NCBI RefSeq assembly: GCF_034058155.1
Contig: NZ_CP139148.1
Coordinates: forward strand, 3,472,001-3,536,000
Length of the DNA: 64,000 nt
DNA from: Flavobacterium sp. KACC 22761
GTDB lineage: Bacteria; Bacteroidota; Bacteroidia; Flavobacteriales; Flavobacteriaceae
Direction: 5' to 3'
Shown here: positions 37,715-46,686 of the stretch, one piece after another
Layout: the number at the start of each line of letters is the position of its first letter
Numbering within the stretch: the first letter of the stretch is position 1
The notes under the pieces: generated by a model
Told to the model about the DNA's origin: nothing
Databases searched by the model: none
The model's input: the letters and a program-made list of their open reading frames with translations, nothing else
Made by a program: the position numbers and the translations under genes

Positions 37715-39367
37715 ATGATTACTTCGCTGTCGATTAAAAATTATGCTTTGATTGAAAAACTTTCTATCGATTTTTCAAAAGGATTTTCAATAATTACAGG
37801 TGAAACAGGAGCAGGTAAATCGATTATTTTAGGTGCTTTAGGGTTGGTTCTTGGAAAAAGAGCCGATTTGACTTCTCTGAAAAACAAAGAAGAAAAATGC
37901 GTAATCGAAGCACAATTTGAAATCTCAAAATACAATTTAAAAGAATTTTTTGAAGCAAATGATTTGGATTATGAAGATGAAACTATCATTCGAAGAGAAA
38001 TTTTGCCTTCAGGAAAATCTCGTGCCTTTATAAATGACAGCCCTGTAAATCTGCAGGAATTACAAGATTTAAGTTTGTTTTTAATCGATATTCATTCGCA
38101 ACAGCAAACTCAGGAATTGTCTGATGAAAGCGTTCAGTTTAAAATAATTGATGCCATTGCAAATAATGGAGAAGTGATTTTAGACTATCAAAAATTATTA
38201 AAAACATATAAATCAGATAAGTCAAAACTTAATACTTTGCTGAAAAAACAAAGCGATTCAGGAAAAGAACAAGAGTACAATACTTTTTTATTGAATGAAT
38301 TGGTTTCGGCGAAATTAAAATCGGGAGAACAAGAAGAACTTGAAGCTGATTTTGAAAAACTGAATAATATCGAGGCGATAAAGGAATCGTTAGATAAATC
38401 TTTGACAATTGCCAATGAAGAGCAATTCGGGGTTTTGCATAATTTAAACGAAGTAAAAACGGCGCTTCAAAAAATTGCTCCATTTTCTGCAGAATATCAA
38501 GCTTTATCTGAAAGAATAATAAGTTTGACAATTGAATTTGATGATGTTTCGAAAGAGCTCCAAAATTGTTCTGAAAAATTACTGAGCGATCCGGCTCAAT
38601 TAGAAATGATAAGCCAAAAACTGCAACTGATTTATAATCTTCAAAAGAAACATCAAGTAGCCACTGTTGACGAATTGATCCAAATTGAAGCCGCATTAAG
38701 TAATACGGTTTTAGAGTTAGGAAATATTGAAGAAGAAATCGCTTCGTTGACAAAAGTGATTGATCAGGAAATAGTGGAGTTGGATGCTTTTTCTGCATTG
38801 ATTCATCAAAATCGTTTGAATGCGATTCCGGTTTTATCCAACAAACTCATTTCGATTTTAGAAACATTAGGAATGCCAAATGTACGTTTCGCTATTCAAC
38901 TTTTGCCATCCGAAAATTATTTTTCTAATGGTAAAGACGAACTGCAATTTTTGTTTTCAGCAAATAAAGGAACCGACTTTGGGTTGCTTAAAAAAGTGGC
39001 ATCAGGAGGAGAAATGTCCCGAATTATGCTCGCTGTAAAAGCAATTTTAGCCCAATATTCAAAACTTCCAACATTGATTTTCGATGAGATTGATACTGGT
39101 GTTTCGGGAGAAATCGCTATTAGAATGGGTGAAATCATGAAAGAAATGAGTACAACAATGCAAATTTTTGCCATTACCCATTTGCCACAAATTGCTGCAA
39201 AAGGAGATTCACACTTTAAAGTTTTCAAATCAACTATTGATGACGATACACAATCAGAATTAAAGCTTTTGTCTCAGGACGAAAGAGTTATCGAAATTGC
39301 TCAAATGTTATCAGGAGCAGTTGTCTCTGATTCGGCTTTAAATCATGCCAAAGCCTTGTTGAACTAA
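37715..39367 (+). CDS. recN: DNA repair protein RecN
   Basis: This 550-residue SMC-like ATPase acts early in double-strand break repair. It has Walker A in GETGAGKSIILGAL near residue 29, a long central coiled coil (about 160-360), the ABC signature ASGGEMSRIMLA and Walker B in LIFDEIDTGVSGE. A switch histidine follows in AITHLPQIAA. All motifs are intact and the length is standard. Frames on the opposite strand within the gene are shadows. Confidence 0.96.
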   Translation: MITSLSIKNYALIEKLSIDFSKGFSIITGETGAGKSIILGALGLVLGKRADLTSLKNKEEKCVIEAQFEISKYNLKEFFEANDLDYEDETIIRREILPSGKSRAFINDSPVNLQELQDLSLFLIDIHSQQQTQELSDESVQFKIIDAIANNGEVILDYQKLLKTYKSDKSKLNTLLKKQSDSGKEQEYNTFLLNELVSAKLKSGEQEELEADFEKLNNIEAIKESLDKSLTIANEEQFGVLHNLNEVKTALQKIAPFSAEYQALSERIISLTIEFDDVSKELQNCSEKLLSDPAQLEMISQKLQLIYNLQKKHQVATVDELIQIEAALSNTVLELGNIEEEIASLTKVIDQEIVELDAFSALIHQNRLNAIPVLSNKLISILETLGMPNVRFAIQLLPSENYFSNGKDELQFLFSANKGTDFGLLKKVASGGEMSRIMLAVKAILAQYSKLPTLIFDEIDTGVSGEIAIRMGEIMKEMSTTMQIFAITHLPQIAAKGDSHFKVFKSTIDDDTQSELKLLSQDERVIEIAQMLSGAVVSDSALNHAKALLN

Positions 39368-39385
39368 AGAAATACTTTATATTTG
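39356..39385 (+). promoter_or_regulatory. Promoter of fabV
   Basis: TTG at 39356-39358, inside the last codons of recN, and TATATTTG at 39378-39385 are separated by exactly 19 bases. fabV is therefore probably transcribed on its own as well as by read-through. Confidence 0.75.
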
Positions 39386-39472
39386 TCATCTAAAAACGAA
39401 TTAAACAAAGCTAAATAAGTTAATTAATCATCTGAATTGATGATTGCTATATTAACGAATAAACAAGAAAAT

Positions 39473-40663
39473 ATGATTATAGAACCTAGAATGAGAGGCT
39501 TTATTTGCTTGACTGCCCATCCAAAGGGAGCTGAGCAAAATGTGAAAAATCAAATAGAGTATGTAAAATCAAAAGGAGCAATTGCTGGTGCTAAAAAAGT
39601 ATTAGTTATTGGAGCTTCAACAGGTTTTGGATTAGCTTCAAGAATCACAAGTGCTTTTGGATCTGATGCATCAACAATTGGAGTGTTTTTTGAAAAACCA
39701 CCAGTTGAAGGTAAAACAGCTTCACCAGGTTGGTACAATTCTGCAGCATTTGAAAAAGAAGCTCATAAAGCAGGTTTATATGCAAAAAGCATCAACGGAG
39801 ATGCGTTTTCAAACGAAATTAAAAGAGAAACACTTGATTTGATCAAAGCTGATTTAGGTCAAGTTGATCTTGTAATTTACAGTTTGGCTTCTCCAGTTCG
39901 TACAAATCCTAATACTGGTGTTACGCACCGTTCGGTTTTGAAGCCAATTGGACAAACTTTTACAAATAAAACAGTTGATTTTCATACGGGAAAAGTTTCT
40001 GAGGTTTCAATTGCCCCAGCAAATGAAGAAGATATCGAAAATACAGTTGCTGTAATGGGCGGAGAAGACTGGGCAATGTGGATTGATGCTTTAAAAGCTG
40101 AAGGTTTATTAGCTGATGGCGCTACAACAGTTGCTTATTCTTATATTGGGCCATCATTGACTGAAGCGGTTTACCGTAAAGGTACAATTGGCCGTGCAAA
40201 AGATCACTTAGAGGCTACAGCATTTACTATTTCTGATAGTTTAAAAGCTATTGGAGGAAAAGCTTATGTTTCTGTAAACAAAGCATTGGTTACTCAAGCA
40301 AGTTCTGCAATTCCTGTAATTCCGTTGTATATTTCTCTTCTTTACAAAATCATGAAAGAAGAAGGAATTCATGAAGGTTGTATTGAACAAATCCAACGTT
40401 TATTCCAAGACAGATTATACAATGGTTCTGAGGTTCCAGTTGATGAAAAAGGAAGAATCAGAATTGATGATTGGGAAATGAGAGACGATGTTCAAGAAAA
40501 AGTGGCTAAACTTTGGTTAGAAGCTACGACTGAGAGCTTGCCAGAAATTGGTGATTTAGCTGGATACAGAAATGATTTCTTGAATTTATTCGGATTTGAA
40601 TTTGCAGGAGTTGATTATCAGGCTGAGGCAAATGAAATCGTTGAAATTGAAAGTATCAAATAA
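39473..40663 (+). CDS. fabV: Enoyl-[acyl-carrier-protein] reductase FabV
   Basis: This 396-residue NADH-dependent reductase completes each round of fatty acid elongation. The start at 39473 was chosen because MIIEPRMRGFICLTAHPKG is the standard FabV N-terminus. An in-frame ATG at 39437 would add 12 unconserved residues. The Rossmann motif is GASTGFGLA and the catalytic Y-x8-K pair is Y234/K243. FabV is far less sensitive to triclosan than FabI. Confidence 0.94.
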   Translation: MIIEPRMRGFICLTAHPKGAEQNVKNQIEYVKSKGAIAGAKKVLVIGASTGFGLASRITSAFGSDASTIGVFFEKPPVEGKTASPGWYNSAAFEKEAHKAGLYAKSINGDAFSNEIKRETLDLIKADLGQVDLVIYSLASPVRTNPNTGVTHRSVLKPIGQTFTNKTVDFHTGKVSEVSIAPANEEDIENTVAVMGGEDWAMWIDALKAEGLLADGATTVAYSYIGPSLTEAVYRKGTIGRAKDHLEATAFTISDSLKAIGGKAYVSVNKALVTQASSAIPVIPLYISLLYKIMKEEGIHEGCIEQIQRLFQDRLYNGSEVPVDEKGRIRIDDWEMRDDVQEKVAKLWLEATTESLPEIGDLAGYRNDFLNLFGFEFAGVDYQAEANEIVEIESIK

Positions 40664-40685
40664 GGATATTGAAAAATATAAATTG

Positions 40686-40718
40686 AAAAACCATCAACCA
40701 AAAGTTGATGGTTTTTTT
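40686..40718 (+). terminator. Intrinsic terminator after fabV
   Basis: AAAAACCATCAAC (40686-40698) and GTTGATGGTTTTT (40704-40716) form a 13-bp stem with a 5-base loop, and the T-tract runs to 40718. Confidence 0.9.
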
Positions 40719-40790
40719 ATGAATATAGCCTATCTTTGTTAAAATTTTGAATTATAAAAAAATTGCCATTCTAATACCGCATATCCTGTT

Positions 40791-41789
40791 ATGATTTTTT
40801 CTTTAATTATACCCGTGTATAATCGTCCAGATGAAGTTGATGAACTTTTAGAAAGTCTTACAAAATCTGATTATAATGAACCTTTTGAAATTGTGCTTGT
40901 TGAAGACGGCTCTTCGATTCCGTGCAAGGATGTAGTAATGACGTATCAAGGAAAACTGAATATTTCGTATTATTTTAAAGAAAATTCAGGGCCAGGCGAT
41001 TCAAGAAATTTTGGAATGCAGAAAGCTAGAGGTGATTATTTCATCATTTTTGACTCAGATTGTATTATTCCGCCTAATTATTTGACCGAAGTTAGAAAAG
41101 CGCTCAATGAAAAATATGTAGATTGTTTTGGAGGTCCAGACAAAGCACTGGCTAGTTTTTCAAGCATTCAAAAAGCAATTAATTTTGCAATGACATCCTT
41201 TTTGACAACTGGGGGAATTCGTGGGGGTTCTGAAAAAATCAGCAAATTTCAGCCAAGAAGTTTTAATATGGGAATTTCAAAAAAAGCATTTCTGGTATCA
41301 AAAGGTTTTGGCAATATTCACCCAGGAGAAGATCCAGATTTGTCAATTCGTTTGTGGAATTTAGGTTTCGAAACCAGATTGTTTTCAGAAGCATACGTGT
41401 ATCACAAACGCCGAATTGATTGGGAGAAGTTTTCTGTTCAAGTGCACAAATTCGGAATAGCTCGACCAATTCTAAATAGTTGGTACCCAGAGCATAATAA
41501 ATTAACTTTTTTCTTTCCAACATTCTTCCTGTTTGGATTATTATTAGCTTTTTTATTGTTAATTTTCAACATTGATATTTTATTACAATTATATTTTGTA
41601 TATTTCGTTATTATTTTTCTTACATCAAGTGTTCAAAATAAAAGCATCAAGATTGGGTATCTTTCAGTAATTGCAGTGTGGAAACAATTTTATGGTTACG
41701 GAACGGGATTTTTAGAATCATTTGTAAAAGTTATTCTTTTGAAAAAGAAGCCACAAGAAGCGTTTCCTAAAATGTTTTTTAAAATATAA
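40791..41789 (+). CDS. Family 2 glycosyltransferase, membrane-anchored
   Basis: This 332-residue protein begins with the GT-A fold of glycosyltransferase family 2: SLIIPVYNRPDEV, IVLVEDGSS and the nucleotide-sugar-binding IIFDSDCI. A later GEDPDLSIRLWNLGFE provides the acid region. The C-terminal third contains about two hydrophobic helices (FFFPTFFLFGLLLAFLLLIF and LYFVYFVIIFL), so the enzyme is probably membrane-bound and faces the cytoplasm. The substrate is unknown, with cell-surface polysaccharide or lipid glycosylation the likely role. coaE starts 2 bases after its stop. Confidence 0.9.
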   Translation: MIFSLIIPVYNRPDEVDELLESLTKSDYNEPFEIVLVEDGSSIPCKDVVMTYQGKLNISYYFKENSGPGDSRNFGMQKARGDYFIIFDSDCIIPPNYLTEVRKALNEKYVDCFGGPDKALASFSSIQKAINFAMTSFLTTGGIRGGSEKISKFQPRSFNMGISKKAFLVSKGFGNIHPGEDPDLSIRLWNLGFETRLFSEAYVYHKRRIDWEKFSVQVHKFGIARPILNSWYPEHNKLTFFFPTFFLFGLLLAFLLLIFNIDILLQLYFVYFVIIFLTSSVQNKSIKIGYLSVIAVWKQFYGYGTGFLESFVKVILLKKKPQEAFPKMFFKI

Positions 41790-41791
41790 AA

Positions 41792-42388
41792 ATGACAAAA
41801 GTTATTGGCTTAACTGGTGGAATAGGGAGCGGCAAAACGACTGTTGCAAACTATTTCCAAGAAATGGGAGTTCCTGTTTATATTGCTGATGATGGTGCAA
41901 AAGCAGTGATGCAGTCCGAAGAAGTCATCGAAAAAATTAAAAAGACATTTGGAACAGCTCTTTTTGAAAAGAATGTCTTAAACAGAGCAAAACTTGCTGA
42001 TATTGTATTTAATAATTCGGAAAAGCTCGCACAGTTGAATGAAATTGTGCATCCCGCAGTAAAAAAAGATTTTGAGGCATGGCTTTTGTTGCATAAAAAA
42101 GAGGAATATGTGATTTATGAGGCCGCAATATTGTTTGAAAGTGGACGATATAAAGAATGTGATAGTATAATTACGGTTACCGCCCCAGTAGAAGTTAGGA
42201 TTGAAAGAGTCTTAAAACGAGATAATACCACACGAGAACAAGTTTTAAGCAGAATGCAAATGCAATGGAAAGATGAAGATCGCATTTCCAAGAGTAATTT
42301 TGTTATTAATAACGTAAATCTTAAAATTGCTAGAGAAGAAGTTGTTAAAATTCTTAAAATTTTAAATATAAAACAAAATCAGTCTTAA
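41792..42388 (+). CDS. coaE: Dephospho-CoA kinase
   Basis: This 198-residue kinase phosphorylates dephospho-CoA, the last step of coenzyme A synthesis. The P-loop GLTGGIGSGKTT is near residue 6-17. ADDGAKAVM, LNEIVHPAVK and the lid region RVLKRDNTTREQVLSRM are all present. The gene starts 2 bases after the glycosyltransferase and is probably cotranscribed with it. Confidence 0.95.
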   Translation: MTKVIGLTGGIGSGKTTVANYFQEMGVPVYIADDGAKAVMQSEEVIEKIKKTFGTALFEKNVLNRAKLADIVFNNSEKLAQLNEIVHPAVKKDFEAWLLLHKKEEYVIYEAAILFESGRYKECDSIITVTAPVEVRIERVLKRDNTTREQVLSRMQMQWKDEDRISKSNFVINNVNLKIAREEVVKILKILNIKQNQS

Positions 42389-42411
42389 ATGTTAATATTT
42401 GGTTAATGTAT

Positions 42412-42442
42412 TATTTAGTATATTGTTAAAATATTAATTTTG
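42412..42442 (+). promoter_or_regulatory. Promoter of the two-component operon, possibly leaderless
   Basis: TAATTTTG (42435-42442) matches the -7 box. The sensor-kinase start codon is at 42448, only 5 bases on, so transcription would begin at or very near the ATG. The -33 element is weak (TTA at about 42411-42413, 21 bases upstream). Confidence 0.5.
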
Positions 42443-42447
42443 TTTCG

Positions 42448-44034
42448 ATGAATAAATTATTTTTTAGAATACTTGTTTTGCTTATGAGTTTGTCCTTGAT
42501 AGGGATAATTCTGGTTCAGGTATTTTGGTTCAATTCGTCGTTCAAAAACAATGATGAGCAATTTAAATACCACGTTACTCAAGTAATTGGGAATGTAGCT
42601 GATAAGCTTGAACAGCAAGAAGAATACAGCTTTTACGATAAATACAACCGCATAAAAGATAGTACAGGCAAAATTCCAAAAAAAGAAGACTTGCTGGAGG
42701 TTTTGTACGTTCAGAGAAATACAAAAACAAATAAAACGATTGTATATTCAAATACACTGACTTCTGAAGATTATGATATAAGCGGTTCGCTTTTCAATAA
42801 AAAATTCAGTAGTGAAAGATTTAAGAACTTTAGTTCTAAACGTGTAACTGAAGTCTACAATAACAATAATGGTATTGATAATAATTCTTTAGGACAGACT
42901 ATCATTCCTGATTTGAAAATTGAAAAATCAGGCAGTTTAGATATCTTAAATAAAGTACAGCAACAAATTCAGTACAAAGATATCGCTTCGCTGACTCCTA
43001 TTGAAGGCAGAATTACAAAAGACAAACTTTATAAACTCTTAAAGAAAGAATTGGAGGAATATGGTGTTAAAACCAAATTTGAGTTTGGTGTTCTGAGTAG
43101 TGGTTTGCCAACAAAAGTAAAATCTGATGGCTTTCATTATGATAAAGATTTGAGCTATCATGTGCCAATTTATACTGATAATGAAGGTAACAGCAAATAT
43201 GAATTGTTTTTAACATTTCCGTACAAAAAGAAATTTTTGCTGTCAGAATTATTGAGCATCACAATATTGTCTATTGTTTTTACGCTTATTATCATAATAG
43301 CATACACAAGTGCATTAAATCAATTGTTGCGTCAAAAGCATATATCTGAAATCAAAACAGATTTTATAAACAATATGACGCATGAGTTTAAAACTCCAAT
43401 TGCGACGATAAATTTAGCACTAGATGCTATTAGAAGCCCAAAAGTTATTGAAGATAAAGAAAAAGTCTATCGATATCTTCAAATGATCAGGGACGAAAAT
43501 AAAAGAATGCATGCACAGGTTGAAAACGTTCTTCGAATTTCTAAATTAGAAAAGAGAGAATTAGATATCACTAAAGAGCCAACCGTTATTACTGATATTA
43601 TTGATGATGCAATTGAGCACGTAAATCTGATTTTAGAAGACAGACAAGGGACAGTCGTTAAACATTACAATGCTGCAAGAACCACTTGTTTGATAAATGA
43701 AGTGCACTTTACCAATGTATTGGTTAATATTTTAGAAAATGCAATTAAATATTCGCCAGATATTCCAGAAATCGAAATCTTTACTGAAAATGTAAAAGAT
43801 ATGATTCTGATAAAAGTAAAAGATCATGGTTTGGGAATGAGTAAGATAGCTCAAAAACGAGTATTTGAGAAGTTTTACAGAGAACACACAGGAGATCTGC
43901 ACAATGTTAAAGGACATGGTTTGGGATTGGCGTATGTAAAAAGAATAGTTGAAGACCATAACGGTCAAGTATATGTTGAAAGCGAAAAAGGAAAAGGTAG
44001 CACCTTTATAATAAAAATACCATTAATAAATTAA
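42448..44034 (+). CDS. Sensor histidine kinase, RprX-like
   Basis: This 528-residue membrane kinase has a first helix (about 9-30), a periplasmic sensor region of about 230 residues and a second helix (about 268-290). The HisKA domain carries the phosphorylated H312 in NMTHEFKTPIATI. The HATPase domain has NVLVNILENAIKYSPD, DHGLGMS and GHGLGLAYVKRI. The response-regulator gene follows after 3 bases. The layout resembles the Bacteroides RprX/RprY pair, but the stimulus is unknown. Confidence 0.92.
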   Translation: MNKLFFRILVLLMSLSLIGIILVQVFWFNSSFKNNDEQFKYHVTQVIGNVADKLEQQEEYSFYDKYNRIKDSTGKIPKKEDLLEVLYVQRNTKTNKTIVYSNTLTSEDYDISGSLFNKKFSSERFKNFSSKRVTEVYNNNNGIDNNSLGQTIIPDLKIEKSGSLDILNKVQQQIQYKDIASLTPIEGRITKDKLYKLLKKELEEYGVKTKFEFGVLSSGLPTKVKSDGFHYDKDLSYHVPIYTDNEGNSKYELFLTFPYKKKFLLSELLSITILSIVFTLIIIIAYTSALNQLLRQKHISEIKTDFINNMTHEFKTPIATINLALDAIRSPKVIEDKEKVYRYLQMIRDENKRMHAQVENVLRISKLEKRELDITKEPTVITDIIDDAIEHVNLILEDRQGTVVKHYNAARTTCLINEVHFTNVLVNILENAIKYSPDIPEIEIFTENVKDMILIKVKDHGLGMSKIAQKRVFEKFYREHTGDLHNVKGHGLGLAYVKRIVEDHNGQVYVESEKGKGSTFIIKIPLIN

Positions 44035-44037
44035 AAT

Positions 44038-44754
44038 ATGGAAAATACTAACAAAAGAATACTTTTAGTAGAAGATGACCTAAATTTTGGGGCGGTTCTT
44101 AAAGATTATCTAATGTTAAATGACTTTGAAGTTACTTTAGCTAAAAACGGTATGGAAGGTTTCGAAAAATTCAAAAAGGATGTATATGATTTATGCATTT
44201 TGGATGTAATGATGCCTTATAAAGATGGTTATACTTTAGCCAAAGAAATTAGAGAGAAAAACAGCGAAGTGCCAATTATTTTCTTGACAGCAAAATCAAT
44301 GAAAGAGGATGTGTTGAAAGGATATAAAGCTGGTGCAGACGATTATTTAAATAAACCTTTTGATTCAGAGGTCTTGTTAATGAAAATTAAAGCTATTATC
44401 CAGAGAAAATCTGCTGATAATAAAGCCGAACAAGTTCAATTTGAATTCAACATAGGTAAATTTCACTTAAATTCAAAACTTAGATTCTTGACTTTCCAAG
44501 ATGAAGAGCCAATCAAATTGTCTCCAAAAGAAAATGAATTGCTAAAAATGTTGATTCTTCATGAAAATGACTTAATGCCAAGAGAATTAGCTTTGACAAA
44601 AATTTGGAGAGATGACAACTATTTCACTTCGAGAAGTATGGACGTTTACATCGCTAAACTTAGAAAATATCTAAAAGCGGATGAAGATGTTGAAATTTTA
44701 AACATCCACGGAGAAGGATTCAGACTAGTTGTAAAAAGTAAAGTAACTGAATAA
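44038..44754 (+). CDS. OmpR-family response regulator, RprY-like
   Basis: This 238-residue regulator has a receiver domain (about 5-120) with the acidic residues in LLVEDDLNFG, phosphoacceptor D56 in CILDVMMPYKDG and K in LNKPFDSEVLL. A winged-helix DNA-binding domain (about 140-235) follows, with LSPKENELLKMLI and SRSMDVYIAKLRKYL. It is the output partner of the kinase 3 bases upstream. A terminator lies about 20 bases after the stop. Confidence 0.93.
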   Translation: MENTNKRILLVEDDLNFGAVLKDYLMLNDFEVTLAKNGMEGFEKFKKDVYDLCILDVMMPYKDGYTLAKEIREKNSEVPIIFLTAKSMKEDVLKGYKAGADDYLNKPFDSEVLLMKIKAIIQRKSADNKAEQVQFEFNIGKFHLNSKLRFLTFQDEEPIKLSPKENELLKMLILHENDLMPRELALTKIWRDDNYFTSRSMDVYIAKLRKYLKADEDVEILNIHGEGFRLVVKSKVTE

Positions 44755-44774
44755 TAATTCGTCTAAATATATAC

Positions 44775-44800
44775 AGCCCTGAGAAATCGGGGCTTTTTTT
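44775..44800 (+). terminator. Intrinsic terminator after the two-component operon
   Basis: AGCCC and GGGGCT pair around a 9-base loop, with one G-G or G-U adjustment, and a run of seven or more T residues follows. It closes the kinase-regulator operon. Confidence 0.8.
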
Positions 44801-44898
44801 ATGCTATAAATTAAAATTTTTTCGAGACTTTAATTGGTTTAATCTTTTGATTTTTAGATGAATATGTAAGTGTTGTTTTCTTAGTCATGTTTGATTTG

Positions 44899-44932
44899 AA
44901 ATTATTTTAAAGAAAATTCTTTAAAATAATTT
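44899..44932. repeat. 16-bp perfect inverted repeat, possible operator
   Basis: AAATTATTTTAAAGAA and its exact complement are separated by two A residues. The right arm runs up to a TTG at 44931-44933 that could be the -33 element of a downstream promoter. Its position suggests an operator or a DNA structure. Confidence 0.65.
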
Positions 44933-44962
44933 GGAAAATAAAAAAACAATTCTGAATATTTG
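44931..44962 (+). promoter_or_regulatory. Possible promoter of a short RNA before rtcB
   Basis: TTG at 44931-44933 and AATATTTG at 44955-44962 are separated by 21 bases. The box matches TAnnTTTG except at its first base. A transcript from here would run about 170 bases to the terminator at 45104-45140. Confidence 0.45.
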
Positions 44963-45000
44963 CACACGAAAAAATAATAACCCTTTAAAAACGAAGAAAA

Positions 45001-45084
45001 ATGTTTGTACTTACATCGACATCACAAAGCTTCACACCAAACAGATTTGGTGTAGCAATTCTTCGTGGCTTATTTCAATCTTAG
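45001..45084 (+). CDS. Possible 27-residue leader peptide
   Basis: The short frame starts at ATG 45001 after an A-rich GAAGAAAA and ends at TAG 45082-45084. It encodes MFVLTSTSQSFTPNRF followed by GVAILRGLFQS. The TPNRFG codons coincide with a perfect 8-bp RNA hairpin. I do not recognise the peptide. It fits a leader-peptide arrangement before a terminator, but expression is unproven. Confidence 0.35.
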   Translation: MFVLTSTSQSFTPNRFGVAILRGLFQS

Positions 45085-45103
45085 AATATACTTTTAGATA
45101 TAT

Positions 45104-45140
45104 AAAAAAGCCCGAAGATATTAAGTTTCGGGCTTTTTTT
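45104..45140 (+). terminator. Intrinsic terminator upstream of rtcB
   Basis: AAAAAAGCCCGAA (45104-45116) and TTCGGGCTTTTTT (45127-45139) form a 13-bp stem with a 10-base loop and a T-tract. It lies about 140 bases before rtcB with no large gene between it and the previous terminator. Confidence 0.88.
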
Positions 45141-45281
45141 ATTCTAGACACTTCAAAATTTTCCCGAAAAAAGCATTTAGTATTTATCCGAAAGATAAAT
45201 GATTACGCATGTTTATTTCATTTTGATTTCTTTGAGATTTCAATCTGATTTATTCTGCACAATAATATAATTAAACAATTT

Positions 45282-46673
45282 ATGGGAAATAAATTATCTG
45301 GAAAAGACCTGATTAAGTTGGGTTTTCCAAAGAACAATTCAATAAACATAGCCTTAGGGCAGATAAACAGATATAGAAAAAGAGAAAAAAAAGAATCTAT
45401 TCTAACAGAAGCAAAAGATGTTTTACTAAATCCTGAAAAATACGAAGGAAACGGAACTTGGGGAAAAGTAGCTGAAGGTTTAATTAAGCCTGTTCAAGTA
45501 AGAATGCATCAGCTTAAAGCAACTAGAGCGCCATTTACCATTTTTGGAGAAAATGAAATTGACCAGCAAGCTAAATTTCAATTATACGATTCTTTGAAAT
45601 TGCCTATTTCTGTTGCTGGAGCCTTAATGCCAGATTCGCATTCCGGTTATGGACTGCCAATTGGCGGTGTCTTAGCCACTGATAATGCTGTAATTCCATA
45701 TGGAGTTGGAGTTGACATTGGTTGTCGAATGAGCCTTTCGATTTTTGATTTGCCGGCTTCTCATTTTAAAGGAAGAGAATATCAACTGGAAGCGATTTTA
45801 AGAGATAATACCAAATTTGGCATGAACGAAGTGCAATCTTCAAGAGTGGATCATGAAGTTTTTCATAAAAGCGAATTTCAAGATATTCCGTTGTTAAAGA
45901 ATCTTTTGCCAAAAGCGTATAAGCAATTAGGAAGTTCAGGAGGAGGAAATCATTTCGTAGAATTTGGAATTGCTAAAATTGAAAATCCTGAGAATGAATG
46001 GAAGCTAGAAAAAGGGGAATATTTTGCGGTTCTTTCACACAGCGGTTCTCGAGGATTGGGCGCTAACATTGCGAAGCATTACACACATTTGGCAACAAAA
46101 CAATGTCCGTTACCTAAAAATGTACAGCATTTGGCTTGGCTGGATTTGAATACGCATGATGGTCAGGAATATTGGCTGGCAATGAATTTAGCAGGAGAAT
46201 ATGCAAAAGCCTGTCATGATGATATTCACAGACGAATTGCTAAAGCGATCGGCAAGAGGGTAGTGGTTACCATTGAAAACCATCACAATTTTGCTTGGAA
46301 AGAAATCGTAAACGGTCAAGAGTGTATTGTGCATAGAAAAGGTGCAACACCAGCCGGAGAAGGACAATTAGGAATTATTCCGGGTTCGATGACTGCTCCG
46401 GGTTTTATTGTAAAAGGTAAAGGAAATGCTGAAAGTTTGAATTCGGCTTCGCACGGAGCGGGACGTTTGTTTTCGAGAGCAAAATGCAAAAGCAGTTTTA
46501 CACAAAGTCAAATCAATAAAGAATTGAAGAAACATGAGGTGACTTTAATTGGCGGTAATATTGACGAGGCGCCAATGGCATACAAAGACATCACAAAAAT
46601 AATGGCAAACCAAACTGATCTAGTTGAAGTTTTGGGAACTTTTACGCCGAAGATCGTTAGAATGGATCGTTAA
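45282..46673 (+). CDS. rtcB: RtcB family RNA ligase
   Basis: This 463-residue ligase joins RNA 2',3'-cyclic phosphate or 3'-phosphate to 5'-OH ends using GTP and manganese. The signature motifs are intact: PDSHSGYGLPIGGV, C148 in GVDIGCRM, GSSGGGNHFVEF, HSGSRG, HRKGATPA (about 351-358) and the guanylylated histidine H391 in SHGAGR. It precedes prfH by 13 bases. In other bacteria this pairing marks RtcB2, which religates 16S rRNA cut in the decoding centre. Whether this is a true RtcB2 is inferred from the neighbour. Confidence 0.93.
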   Translation: MGNKLSGKDLIKLGFPKNNSINIALGQINRYRKREKKESILTEAKDVLLNPEKYEGNGTWGKVAEGLIKPVQVRMHQLKATRAPFTIFGENEIDQQAKFQLYDSLKLPISVAGALMPDSHSGYGLPIGGVLATDNAVIPYGVGVDIGCRMSLSIFDLPASHFKGREYQLEAILRDNTKFGMNEVQSSRVDHEVFHKSEFQDIPLLKNLLPKAYKQLGSSGGGNHFVEFGIAKIENPENEWKLEKGEYFAVLSHSGSRGLGANIAKHYTHLATKQCPLPKNVQHLAWLDLNTHDGQEYWLAMNLAGEYAKACHDDIHRRIAKAIGKRVVVTIENHHNFAWKEIVNGQECIVHRKGATPAGEGQLGIIPGSMTAPGFIVKGKGNAESLNSASHGAGRLFSRAKCKSSFTQSQINKELKKHEVTLIGGNIDEAPMAYKDITKIMANQTDLVEVLGTFTPKIVRMDR

Positions 46674-46686
46674 GAAGAAATTTAAA

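Larger units (their letters stand above)
44970..45140 (+). ncRNA. Candidate structured leader or small RNA upstream of rtcB
   Basis: The RNA would span about 170 bases between a promoter-like sequence and a strong terminator. It includes a perfect 8-bp hairpin ACACCAAA/TTTGGTGT (45034-45053) with a 4-base loop. The 27-residue reading frame listed separately lies within it. The 527-base gap between the response regulator and rtcB holds no larger credible gene. A 105-residue frame across the terminator is a shadow. This is inferred from structure and not from a known RNA family. Confidence 0.4.

Noticed and set aside
38229..38798. 189-residue open frame opposite recN
   Set aside because: It lies antisense inside a fully conserved recN gene. 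Its composition is that of a shadow frame.
39437..39472. Upstream ATG of fabV
   Set aside because: The 12 extra residues are unconserved and the standard FabV start MIIEPRMRG lies at 39473.
44931..45248. 105-residue open frame overlapping the leader region
   Set aside because: It runs straight through the strong terminator hairpin, has basic low-complexity content and conflicts with the smaller 27-residue frame. It starts at a TTG that overlaps the inverted repeat.
46624..46686. Upstream start for prfH overlapping rtcB
   Set aside because: The extra residues are a shadow of rtcB codons. The family N-terminus MEKIIQITAGRGP begins at 46687.
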